Shown: positions 27,138 to 33,839 of the stretch, piece by piece
Layout of the letters: every line of letters begins with the position of its first letter
Numbering within the stretch: position 1 is the first letter of the stretch
DNA from: JAZGER01 sp036480335
GTDB taxonomy: Bacteria; Pseudomonadota; Gammaproteobacteria; DSM-19610
Assembly (NCBI GenBank): GCA_036480335.1
Contig: JAZGGH010000137.1
Span: forward strand, 1 to 44,024
Direction: 5' to 3'
DNA: 44,024 nt
The notes under the pieces: model-generated
What the model was told of the DNA's origin: nothing
The model's database searches: none
The model's input: the letters and a program-made list of their open reading frames with translations, nothing else
Made by a program: the position numbers and the translations under genes

Positions 27138-28460
27138 ATGACAACCAATGACACACACACATCACTGTCAATCCTGGATGACCTGATTAACCAGCTTGAT
27201 TGTCAGGATCAGGATGCCATGATCATGGCGGGCCCCTGGGTCGAAGCCGCGCCCATGAATCTTTTTGTAGACCCCATTCTTGATCCGTACGAACGCGCTG
27301 TTTTTGGTGCGCTCTGGGCCTTATTAAAACGCGTTGGTGGTCGCACCGGCGGCAAGATGCCGGATTACACAACCATCCAGCGGCTCACAAACATTAAGTC
27401 ACGTAACCGCGTGGCCAAGGCCATTATTATCTTACGATTAAGTCGTTGGCTAACGCTCTACGATCAGAAATTAAATAAACCGGATCCTGTCCAGGCACCA
27501 GCGCAACCTGGTACCGATGCCAGCCACCCGGAACAGACAAAACAGACACCACCTACTGGGCGCTTTAATGTCAAAACACACATTCTTAACGCTGAGCCAC
27601 TCTCCATTCAGGACACCCTTTCCATTGATCCAGGTTATGTACGTTTTGTCCGGTATCTGTTAACGGACAAGCGCGAGAAAATCCGTCTTTTGGCACAGAC
27701 TGTTCTGAATGATTTGGAAATACTGATCCAACGTGATAACCCTCTGGAGCCAGAGACAGAATGTACAAAAGTGCTGGGACGTATAAAAATAGAAGCGAAT
27801 TTAGAACGGAATAAAATCGACCGAGTGTACGATTTACACTCGGTCGATTTAGAGGAAGAACAAAGCAGCGATTCTGAGGTTGAATCAGTCAAAAATGACC
27901 GAGTGTACGATTTACACTCGGTCGATTTAGACCCTGTAAACCCCGACCATAATATACTACTACTACGTAGTAGTGGTAGTAGTAGTAAAAAACTACTACT
28001 ACCACCCCAAACCCCTCCTTCATTCGTCGATGTCGATAACCTGGTGGCAACATTGGGCTGGCCAGAGCCAGAATTTTTTGATGAAGGCACAAAACTCAGT
28101 ATTGCCAACACGGTGTTGCAACTCAAACCCGACAATCCCCAGGAAATTATCGACGAGGTGGTTGGCTGCATGCGATCGCGTCAGGGTGGCCATGATCCGA
28201 TCAACAGCCCGGCGCGATATTTCCGAGGGACCTGCAAGCGGATCATGGCGAACAATGGGGAAATCACGGAACTGGCGAGACAGGAGAAGCGCCGCCGTGA
28301 GCGTCAAACCCAAATCCAGACCCAGTTAGCCGCGCAAAAGGCCGCAAAGCCACCCGAAAAAACTGAAAAGCCAAAAACACCGACATCGCGTAGCAGCGTT
28401 GACGCCAATTGCTCGCGTTTGCGTGATGCCGCACGTGGGAGAACGTCCTGTGATGACTGA
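27138..28460 (+). CDS. STY4528-family pathogenicity-island replication protein
   Basis: A 440-aa protein of the family found in SPI-7-like elements and annotated as a replication protein. The conserved N-terminal half has FVDPILDPYERAVFGALWAL-like (about 40-60) and KMPDYTTIQRLTNIKSRNRV (about 73-92), a winged-helix-like region. The C-terminal part has NSPARYFRGTCKRIM and a Lys/Arg/Gln-rich coil. Residues of about 228-290 are unusual: the decapeptide RVYDLHSVDL occurs twice, 26 codons apart, then a low-complexity Leu/Ser/Lys/Pro stretch encoded by triplet repeats. At DNA level these are strong palindromes described separately. The gene ends by overlapping the repeat-protein start. Its replication role is inferred from family and place. 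Confidence 0.85.
   Translation: MTTNDTHTSLSILDDLINQLDCQDQDAMIMAGPWVEAAPMNLFVDPILDPYERAVFGALWALLKRVGGRTGGKMPDYTTIQRLTNIKSRNRVAKAIIILRLSRWLTLYDQKLNKPDPVQAPAQPGTDASHPEQTKQTPPTGRFNVKTHILNAEPLSIQDTLSIDPGYVRFVRYLLTDKREKIRLLAQTVLNDLEILIQRDNPLEPETECTKVLGRIKIEANLERNKIDRVYDLHSVDLEEEQSSDSEVESVKNDRVYDLHSVDLDPVNPDHNILLLRSSGSSSKKLLLPPQTPPSFVDVDNLVATLGWPEPEFFDEGTKLSIANTVLQLKPDNPQEIIDEVVGCMRSRQGGHDPINSPARYFRGTCKRIMANNGEITELARQEKRRRERQTQIQTQLAAQKAAKPPEKTEKPKTPTSRSSVDANCSRLRDAARGRTSCDD
27814..27850. repeat. Palindrome 1 within the STY4528 gene
   Basis: A perfect 16-bp stem (27814-27829 with 27835-27850) around the loop CGATT, with core arms GACCGAGTGTA/TACACTCGGTC. It encodes the first RVYDLHSVDL. A 35-bp segment (27819-27853) is repeated almost exactly 78 bp downstream. 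Confidence 0.9.
27897..27923. repeat. Palindrome 2 within the STY4528 gene
   Basis: The same GACCGAGTGTA-CGATT-TACACTCGGTC palindrome recurs with an 11-bp perfect stem (27897-27907 with 27913-27923). The spacing from copy 1 is 78 bp (26 codons), keeping the frame, so it reads as a second copy of a protein-coding but structure-forming unit. Confidence 0.9.
27956..28005. repeat. Competing triplet-repeat hairpins in the STY4528 gene
   Basis: One strong hairpin pairs 27973-27986 with 27992-28005 (14 bp, loop AAAAA). An alternative pairs ACTACTACTAC at 27956-27966 with GTAGTAGTAGT at 27976-27986 (11 bp, 9-nt loop). Both use 27976-27986, so they exclude each other. The run then continues into a C-rich tract. 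Confidence 0.85.
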
Positions 28461-28824
28461 TGCGGCAAGTGATGCGAGTCGCACCACCCTGAGTCAATGT
28501 GCAGAGGATGCGGCAAGTGGTGCGAGTCGCACCACCCTGAGTCAATGTGCAGAGGATGCGGCAAGTGGTGCGAGTCGCACCACCCTGAGCCAACCGGTGG
28601 TGGGTGCGGCAAGTGATGGGAGTCCCATCACCCTGGGTCAACGTGCAGAGGATGCGGCAAGTGGTGCGAGTCGCACCACCCTGAGCCAACCGGTGGTGGG
28701 TGCGGCAAGTGGTGGGAGTCCCACCACCCTGAGTCAACCGGTGGTGGGTGCGGCAAGTGGTGGCAGTGCCACCACTTTGGGTCAATGTGCAGAGGATGCG
28801 GCAAGTGAAAATTTACGTTGTTGA
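28453..28824 (+). CDS. Tandem 16-aa repeat protein
   Basis: From ATG 28453, overlapping the STY4528 stop, the frame encodes 123 aa made of 16-residue units like DAASGASRTTLSQCAE, alternating with AASGGSPTTLSQPVVG-type units, then ENLRC. The frame is open through all repeats because the DNA unit is 48 bp. There is no domain that I recognise and no signal peptide. A GGGAG 11 nt upstream could drive translation. It may be a real Ala/Ser/Thr-rich repeat protein, or the open frame may be a by-product of a nucleic-acid structure array. The compensatory base changes in the arms favour selection on structure. Confidence 0.4.
   Translation: MTDAASDASRTTLSQCAEDAASGASRTTLSQCAEDAASGASRTTLSQPVVGAASDGSPITLGQRAEDAASGASRTTLSQPVVGAASGGSPTTLSQPVVGAASGGSATTLGQCAEDAASENLRC
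28459..28812 (+). repeat. 48-bp tandem hairpin repeats (7 full copies and a partial one)
   Basis: Units start at 28459, 28507, 28555, 28603, 28651, 28699, 28747 and 28795 (partial). Each has the constant TGCGGCAAGTG, then a hairpin with an AGT loop and 8-bp arms, then CCTGAGTCAA or a variant and one of two linkers (TGTGCAGAG or CCGGTGGTG type). The arms vary in pairs: GTGGTGCG/CGCACCAC, GTGATGGG/CCCATCAC, GTGGTGGG/CCCACCAC and GTGGTGGC/GCCACCAC. Only the first unit has an A/C mismatch. A ninth hairpin of the same type stands alone at 32351. Confidence 0.9.
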
Positions 28825-28900
28825 ACTTGAAGCAGGAGCCTATCCAGGATTAATTAAACGATTAGGGAATGCGGGTGTTTTACATGAGCAAGACAAATGA
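28805..28900 (+). CDS. Small ORF of 31 aa after the repeat array
   Basis: GTG 28805 opens a 31-codon frame in the last partial repeat, encoding MKIYVVELEAGAYPG then LIKRLGNAGVLHEQDK. The composition looks protein-like (a strand then a helix) and could be a remnant of a larger gene. There is no good ribosome binding site and no family is recognised. Confidence 0.25.
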   Translation: MKIYVVELEAGAYPGLIKRLGNAGVLHEQDK

Positions 28901-28929
28901 ATCAGGGCTGATCTGGGTGCGAGAGCGTC

Positions 28930-29158
28930 GAGATAGCCGCCAGGTAGGGAGCGTAGATTTATGCGAGCGATTCACCACCATGAAGCGTCAGGCGGCGTCC
29001 ACAGAGGCCTCTGTGGAAGTCTTCAGAACCGCTCCGAAGGTGCGGCCGGCCCCCGCGCGTGGGCCAAAAGGAGATGAGCTTGGGTGAATCGTCAATGGGT
29101 GGTACTCATCAACCTCCAACTCGCAGTGGTTCTACGCTCCCTACCTGGCGGCTATCTC
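28930..29158 (+). ncRNA. Candidate structured RNA, copy 1
   Basis: This 229-bp segment is closed by a perfect 28-bp terminal inverted repeat (28930-28957 with 29131-29158). Inside are nested helices: GCGAG/CTCGC (28963-28967, 29120-29124), CGATTCACC/GGTGAATCG (28968-28976, 29083-29091), and local hairpins at 28999-29016 (CCACAGAGG/CCTCTGTGG), 29021-29039 and 29048-29065. The tract AAAAGGAGATGAGCTTGGG and the 3' half are identical to copy 2. Small ORFs inside do not look like protein. The strand is inferred from its neighbours. I cannot match it to a named RNA family. Confidence 0.6.
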
Positions 29159-29225
29159 AGGCTAATTGTATCAGATGTGCCAGTGGCAACAGTGAATGAA
29201 CAAATAGATTGAAATGAAAGAGTTA

Positions 29226-29432
29226 TGGGGAGCGTAGATGTGTGTATTGCGAGCGATTCACCACCCTGTGGCGCCAGGGCAAACGCCCACAGCGGCCGCT
29301 GTGGGAAGTCTTCAGAACCGCTCTGAAGGTGCGGCCGGCCCGTGGCCACGGGCCAAAAGGAGATGAGCTTGGGTGAATCGTCAATGGGTGGTACTCATCA
29401 ACCTCCAACTCGCAGTGGTTCTACGCTCCCCA
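29226..29432 (+). ncRNA. Candidate structured RNA, copy 2
   Basis: A second copy, closed by TGGGGAGCGTAGA (29226-29238) and its complement (29420-29432). All helices of copy 1 are kept: GCGAG/CTCGC (29249-29253, 29409-29413), CGATTCACC/GGTGAATCG (29254-29262, 29372-29380), and hairpins 29286-29305, 29310-29328 and 29337-29354. Compared with copy 1, the first local hairpin changes an A-T pair to C-G and a T-A pair to C-G, and the third gains a full 9-bp stem, so pairing is kept while sequence changes. The 67 bp between copies holds nothing I recognise. Confidence 0.6.
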
Positions 29433-29530
29433 CCCATGTTTATACCGGATTGTGACAACCAGTAACAGATTGCACTAATACGGGTTTTGTGATTGAGAAA
29501 AACGATAATTGTGGCAACGAGGAGATGACA

Positions 29531-29860
29531 ATGAAGCGGCTGACAAGACGAGAAGTACAGGGCTGGGGATTACGTTACGAGCAATGGGAGGCTGCCTTGT
29601 TTGAGTGGCAGTGGGAGGAGCATGCCATGCCGGTGCGATATTTTTATTCGCAACGGTCTATGGAGGCCTGGGCACGACGCACCGGGTTGCATTTTGTTTA
29701 CCCACACAGACAGCCTGTGCCCGCCCCTGTGAATGACGTGGACCCATCTGAACAACAAGAACAACCCGCAGAGCATGGCGCAACTGAAACGTCTGCCATC
29801 CTGCTGGATTTTACGCAGTACAGAAAGCAAGGGGATTATGATGAAGTCGAATATATATGA
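29531..29860 (+). CDS. Hypothetical element protein
   Basis: From ATG 29531, with CGAGGAG 6 nt upstream, the product is 109 aa: MKRLTRREVQGWGLRYEQWE at the start, aromatic-rich through residue 60, then a Gln/Glu/Pro-rich tail. The first part (REVQGWGLRYEQWEAALFEW) suggests a small helical DNA- or protein-binding domain; I do not recognise a family. Its 3' end overlaps the DUF2857 gene by 23 bp, so they are likely co-expressed in the element's conserved block. Confidence 0.6.
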   Translation: MKRLTRREVQGWGLRYEQWEAALFEWQWEEHAMPVRYFYSQRSMEAWARRTGLHFVYPHRQPVPAPVNDVDPSEQQEQPAEHGATETSAILLDFTQYRKQGDYDEVEYI

Positions 29861-30407
29861 GCCCATGAACCGTGCCGTCATACAAGTGATTGTGTGTTGT
29901 TACGAAAATGGAAAACTTGATGAGTTGGTTAAAATGGGCGTGAGTGTGGAGCAAGCAGAATATTTCGCATCATTGGAAATGCGCCAACTCGGCGCGTTGG
30001 TCGGTTTTCGGGGCAGCCTGATTGATTTTAAATTAGCGACACAGCGATTGGAGTATTTTCTACCACACATAGAAGCAGAGTCGGAAAAAGAAGAAAAGCT
30101 CATGCAGCTTATTCGGTACGGCGCAACGATGACTATGCTTGAATCACTGGCCAATGTATCACGCCCGGAGTATCAGATGTATCTCAAGCGCATCGGTAAG
30201 ACGCATGGCACAACCGGACGTCCCAGACAATTAACCCCTGATGAAGAGCATTGTGTGAATGGGCTTTTGACGGATATCTTGACGGCCTATGATGATCCGC
30301 TTGATCGGTATATTGCGATTGGTAAGCAATCGGGCGTATCGCTCGGATCTGTCTGGCTCTGGTACAACGATACCGATGCAAGGCGCGGTACTGGATCCGT
30401 TAAGTAA
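29838..30407 (+). CDS. DUF2857 domain protein of integrative elements
   Basis: A 189-aa protein from ATG 29838 (the frame is open further upstream but shadows the previous gene). The DUF2857 pattern is seen across the first 120 residues (MNRAVIQVIVCCYENGKLDE, MGVSVEQAEYFASLEMRQLG). A helical C-terminal part resembles an HTH (YIAIGKQSGVSLGSVWLWYN). In SPI-7/PFGI-1 elements DUF2857 follows the STY4528 gene and precedes TIGR03761, as here. The function is unknown; a regulatory role is possible since DUF2857 occurs beside replication genes. Confidence 0.8.
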   Translation: MMKSNIYEPMNRAVIQVIVCCYENGKLDELVKMGVSVEQAEYFASLEMRQLGALVGFRGSLIDFKLATQRLEYFLPHIEAESEKEEKLMQLIRYGATMTMLESLANVSRPEYQMYLKRIGKTHGTTGRPRQLTPDEEHCVNGLLTDILTAYDDPLDRYIAIGKQSGVSLGSVWLWYNDTDARRGTGSVK

Positions 30408-30435
30408 TTCATCATGACAGCACCAGGAGAGTAAT

Positions 30436-31281
30436 ATGACGAGCAAAACAAACACACCCAGGACGGCTGGGCCAGTTAGGATCCGTGACAACACGACAGT
30501 TGAAAAAAGGGTGGATTTTCGGGATAGCGAATTTGATGCCGACTTTGAGGAGGATACCCCTGTCTCGTCTCGACGGACCGGCGATAAGGAGGTCGATGGC
30601 GCAGACCCGATTGTTCCGTATTCCAACGTGGTGAAACGGCCTGGTCATACCGTGACGGAAGCCGAAATCACCCTGCATACGAGATTGGCGCATCGGTTGT
30701 TTTATGGGCGACGCAGAGCAGAGAATGTCGAGCCGATCATTGGCCTGGTGCGCTTTGTTTCAAATACGAATGCGATGTGTGAGACCAGCAGGCAGGATGA
30801 TCCGTACGCAGATGCGCAGCTGCTTAAAATTGAGGCAGCCATGGATAAGCTTGATCACAGCATGAAAGAAGAGCTTGAGGATATTCAGACATTGCTGCAT
30901 CCCAGTGAAGAGCGGCGCGTCGTGGTGAAGTCGCTGGGGTCGGTTGCACCCGCCACCTTCCGCTTGAGTTTTCAGCATACCTATGGATTCCGGGCCGCAG
31001 ATTTACTGGGTCTGTACGATGAACTGGTCAACTCAGCACTGGCAGCCCAGCATGTCGGGCGCTTCTTTCAGGACGACTGGAACAGAGTGATTGGCACAAC
31101 CAGTCGACACATGCGCCATGCTTTTTTTCTATCAGGTGGCTACCGGTTCAGTGGCGCCAAGCGAGACGACTTTGCAGCAAATAATGCGAACGCCCGGCGC
31201 GCGCTGGATAAGTTTGGTGAGCTGCCTGCAGAGGTGTTGTCAGGGAAGCGTCGACCTTTGTGGGCGCCACGTTCCACGTGA
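30436..31281 (+). CDS. TIGR03761 family integrating conjugative element protein (PFL_4669 type)
   Basis: A 281-aa protein. The N-terminal about 65 residues are charged and variable. The conserved core (about 70-270) includes ITLHTRLAHRLFYGRR, the DDPYADAQLLKIE stretch, LSFQHTYGFRAADLLGLYDE and FFLSGGYRFSGAKRDDF, features of the TIGR03761 (PFL_4669) family. The family is found only in PFGI-1-class elements between DUF2857 and DUF3158 and is of unknown function. The start is ATG 30436 behind CAGGAG. It is a strong marker of the element type. Confidence 0.88.
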   Translation: MTSKTNTPRTAGPVRIRDNTTVEKRVDFRDSEFDADFEEDTPVSSRRTGDKEVDGADPIVPYSNVVKRPGHTVTEAEITLHTRLAHRLFYGRRRAENVEPIIGLVRFVSNTNAMCETSRQDDPYADAQLLKIEAAMDKLDHSMKEELEDIQTLLHPSEERRVVVKSLGSVAPATFRLSFQHTYGFRAADLLGLYDELVNSALAAQHVGRFFQDDWNRVIGTTSRHMRHAFFLSGGYRFSGAKRDDFAANNANARRALDKFGELPAEVLSGKRRPLWAPRST

Positions 31282-31365
31282 AGCAATTGAAATCAGGGTC
31301 TGTTCTAAGTTTGGAGTTTGCGCCAGAACATAGTTATTGCAGAAATACTCAGGAGTAGTTATTAC

Positions 31366-31842
31366 ATGAAAAAGAATCTTCCTTTTAAAAGGCCTTTTAA
31401 GGGTAAGGGGGAGATCATTGCAGCGCGTGATGCGGCGTATGCAGCAATGATCAGTATTGAACTGGAGATGGCACAACTCATTAAGGAATACGAGTTGGCG
31501 TTTCATCGTCCGAGCGTGAAGACGGCGCGTGCGGTGACATTAGTCAATCAGTACAGCTCACGGGGTAAACACATGTGGCACAAGACGTACTACTCGCGTT
31601 TGAACTGGCGGGCTTCCAAAGCCGTCATGGGTACTCAACGGTACACACGACTCTTTACTTCCGAAGTGGGTATTAAGTTGATGGCGCGGATGCCAGCAGG
31701 TATGCAGCAGGCCCTGGAGGATTTTGAATTCAAGCGGCTGGATATGAATTACCGGATGTCGATTGCGTATTTTCAATGGAACAAAGCGAAAGCGTTCTTA
31801 ACGGATTATGAAGCCGCTGAGTTAAAAGTGATCGGGTTATGA
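31366..31842 (+). CDS. DUF3158 family protein
   Basis: A 158-aa helical, basic protein from ATG 31366 with AGGAG at 31351-31355. It belongs to the DUF3158 family, which follows TIGR03761 in this class of elements (IELEMAQLIKEYELAFHRPS, LNWRASKAVMGTQRYTRLF). A nucleic-acid-associated role is plausible from charge and neighbours. The stop overlaps the start of the next small ORF (ATGA). Confidence 0.78.
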   Translation: MKKNLPFKRPFKGKGEIIAARDAAYAAMISIELEMAQLIKEYELAFHRPSVKTARAVTLVNQYSSRGKHMWHKTYYSRLNWRASKAVMGTQRYTRLFTSEVGIKLMARMPAGMQQALEDFEFKRLDMNYRMSIAYFQWNKAKAFLTDYEAAELKVIGL

Positions 31843-31976
31843 TTGATGTAGTGAAAAGTGATAGGTCGGGTAAATATTTTATCCGAAGCAATGGCCATCA
31901 TATTGCGCTGGTTGAAGATGAATCCACGACGATAACCTTTGCTACATTGTTGAACAAACAAAATCCAATCAATTAA
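31839..31976 (+). pseudogene. Truncated, frameshifted paralogue of the DUF1737-like gene at 32401
   Basis: The 45-aa product (MIDVVKSDRSGKYFIRSNGH then HIALVEDESTTITFATLL) matches the N-terminus of the protein at 32401 (DNTGRYLIKNQGKNIALIEDEAT). It stops at 31976, and 3 nt later another frame resumes the paralogue's next conserved block (E-Y-D-I-L-V-S, 31979-31999, matching TYDILVS) before a TGA. So this is an internally deleted, frameshifted copy. It overlaps the DUF3158 stop and may still be translated as a short peptide. Confidence 0.6.
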
Positions 31977-32007
31977 CAGAGTACGATATTTTAGTATCGA
32001 GATACCT

Positions 32008-32253
32008 ATGACTAAAAATGAGTGCGAAAAGATAGGATATATATTTTCGATTTTTGTATCGGGTGAAATGAACTCTAAAGATTTGATGTCAAAAATATTC
32101 GATCTGGACAGTAGGATTAAGGATGATTTTGAAGCTTTTGGTGATTGTAGAGAAAGAGATGCAGCTATTAATCGTCGATATGCTGATTTAATGACGAATC
32201 ATTTAGGACCGGATTGGGCAATCAAAAAAGCATGTACAAGCGAATTGTCATAA
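32008..32253 (+). CDS. Small hypothetical protein
   Basis: An 81-aa, acidic, mostly helical protein (MTKNECEKIGYIFSIFVSGE at the start). It has no signal peptide and no family that I recognise. The start codon overlaps the tail of the decayed paralogue upstream. Its content looks natural for a protein but its reality rests only on the open frame. Confidence 0.5.
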   Translation: MTKNECEKIGYIFSIFVSGEMNSKDLMSKIFDLDSRIKDDFEAFGDCRERDAAINRRYADLMTNHLGPDWAIKKACTSELS

Positions 32254-32350
32254 CGTATCTGGCTTCAGGCTGAAGATGAAGCGCCGGATGTATAGCGAGA
32301 CTGTATGCAGGATGGACAGCAGGCAGGCATTGGAGGATAAGTTGCGGCAA

Positions 32351-32369
32351 GTGTTGGGAGTCCCAACAC
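32351..32369 (+). repeat. Solo copy of the AGT-loop hairpin
   Basis: TGCGGCAAGTG (32343-32353) leads into GTGTTGGG-AGT-CCCAACAC (32351-32369), the same unit as in the 48-bp array but with a further set of compensated arms (TT/AA). It lies between genes, about 30 nt before the start at 32401, so it is not there for coding. Confidence 0.85.
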
Positions 32370-32400
32370 CCCATTTCAATCGGATATTGGAAAACGAATA

Positions 32401-32805
32401 ATGAAAATTGAGTTGATACGTGACGATAACACCGGCCGATACCTGATTAAAAACCAGGGTAAGAACATCGCGCTGATCGAAGATGAAGCGACCGCGATAG
32501 CGTTTACCGTTTTTTTGGGAAAAGAACTGAAAGAAGATCTGAAAAAAGAACCAAAGACGTTAAAGCCAGTGACTTACGATATTTTGGTGTCGCCGAGTCG
32601 CCAATCTCTCATTTATCAAGTCAATGAAAAGCTAGCGTATGATTGGCATATCCAGGGCGGAGTTACGATGGGAAACACATCGAATGTAGCGCCGCATGAA
32701 TACATGCAGGCGATCGTCCGAAATAACGCTGAAGAAAATAATGCTTCTACTACAAAAAACAACAAACCATCAAGCCAGGTGTTTGAGTCTGGCGATGACC
32801 ACTGA
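32401..32805 (+). CDS. DUF1737-like protein of unknown function
   Basis: A 134-aa protein with two parts. Residues 1-45 (IELIRDDNTGRYLIKNQGKN...IEDEATAIAF) are a small domain also found in the decayed copy at 31839. Residues of about 60-105 (YDILVSPSRQSLIYQVNEKL, then WHIQGGVTMG...YMQAIVR) match the DUF1737 pattern of short phage- and element-borne proteins. The tail is polar. The function is unknown. Confidence 0.65.
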   Translation: MKIELIRDDNTGRYLIKNQGKNIALIEDEATAIAFTVFLGKELKEDLKKEPKTLKPVTYDILVSPSRQSLIYQVNEKLAYDWHIQGGVTMGNTSNVAPHEYMQAIVRNNAEENNASTTKNNKPSSQVFESGDDH

Positions 32806-32819
32806 AGGAGTGTTTAAAA

Positions 32820-33077
32820 ATGCAAATCAATATTGATCCAGGCGTGCTCAAGGAGTGCGAGTACATGATCTCTCTACACCAGCAATATGGCGCACCCATA
32901 ACAATCGATAACGTACCGGATCTCATCGCATACATATTGTCGAATGTTGTCAGCGGTAGCCGCCGGCCGGGCTCCTGGGAACGAAGTATGCTGGATTCGA
33001 TGGGCCTCGTTGCTGATTGTGATGAGCATCAGACCTATCGAGCCAATTACGGGTTGCCTGACAGCAGTGGTGGCTAA
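32820..33077 (+). CDS. Small hypothetical element protein
   Basis: An 85-aa protein, 14 nt after the previous stop, with a helical N-terminal half (VLKECEYMISLHQQYGAPIT, DNVPDLIAYILSNVV) and a motif PGSWERSMLDSMGLV. I do not recognise a family. The 230 bp after it (33078-33307) is AT-rich and holds no gene; it probably carries the ssb promoter. Confidence 0.6.
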   Translation: MQINIDPGVLKECEYMISLHQQYGAPITIDNVPDLIAYILSNVVSGSRRPGSWERSMLDSMGLVADCDEHQTYRANYGLPDSSGG

Positions 33078-33307
33078 ATTTAAGGTGTCGGTATAAGCGA
33101 GTTCATAGACCTGGAGGCGAATAGGTTTTGAAACTAGACGTGTATGCGTTTTCAGTCTTGAGTTAATGTGCTAGATAGGGTATAAATTGATTGTTATCTA
33201 GTTTTAATCTGATGCAATGGGATTTAGATTTATAGCTGTTATTCATATTGAATCTTGTTTTCATGCCTGAGTGATAAATACTTATCAAAAATGATTGAGG
33301 AATAGTG

Positions 33308-33706
33308 ATGGCACAAATACAAACATTAGCAAATATCGGGTCCGTGATTGAATTGAAATATATCGGAGATGACAAACGCCCCGTGGCACAATTTCGGGCG
33401 TATATGATTAATAGCAAGACGAAAGGTGAGGAACGTATTGATCGGGGTGAGTGGATTAATGTCTCTCTCTGGGGTTCCTGTGCAGAGGCGGCATCGAAAC
33501 TTTTTTCCGTTGGGGATTGTATCTACCTGGTCGGTGAAATGGGAACAGACCGGTGGCATGATGATAAAAAAGATGAAGACGCGAATGCGTTGAAAGTGGA
33601 TGCACGGTTGGCACTGCCCTACTTACCTTATCTGGACGCATTGACGTATCAGCCGCGTAAAGGTAAAGCCGATCCCTCATCCGATGCCGATGACCAGGCG
33701 GCGTGA
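33308..33706 (+). CDS. ssb: Single-stranded DNA-binding protein of the element
   Basis: A 132-aa OB-fold protein starting at ATG 33308 (GAGG 7 nt upstream). The order of strands and the stretch EWINVSLWGSCAEAASKLF followed by GDCIYLVGEMGTDRW fit the divergent SSB family of PFGI-1-class elements, which lies after DUF3158. It lacks the acidic DDDIPF-type tip of chromosomal SSB, ending DPSSDADDQAA. It likely protects single-stranded DNA during transfer or replication of the element. Confidence 0.85.
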   Translation: MAQIQTLANIGSVIELKYIGDDKRPVAQFRAYMINSKTKGEERIDRGEWINVSLWGSCAEAASKLFSVGDCIYLVGEMGTDRWHDDKKDEDANALKVDARLALPYLPYLDALTYQPRKGKADPSSDADDQAA

Positions 33707-33805
33707 TTCGAGAGGGTATTTGCAGTGATGGCATACGTTGCCCCAACGAACCGCTTGCTCGCTGCTGTCAACAGAGCAAAAACGGCATGATCAGTCAAAT
33801 CCGTG

Positions 33806-33834
33806 CGCCCCTGAAACCAACAGGTTCAGGGGCG
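33806..33834 (+). promoter_or_regulatory. 10-bp GC-rich hairpin after ssb
   Basis: CGCCCCTGAA (33806-33815) pairs with TTCAGGGGCG (33825-33834) around a 9-nt loop. It sits 100 nt after ssb without a following T-run. It may be a weak terminator or an mRNA structure controlling the small ORF at 33840. Confidence 0.4.
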
Positions 33835-33839
33835 TGAAA

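Noticed and set aside
28869..29087. Small ORFs across the twin RNA copies
   Set aside because: They run through both arms of helices, differ between the copies and lack ribosome binding sites.
28459..29432. CRISPR array
   Set aside because: The repeats are contiguous 48-bp units with no unique spacers of constant length and no cas genes nearby.
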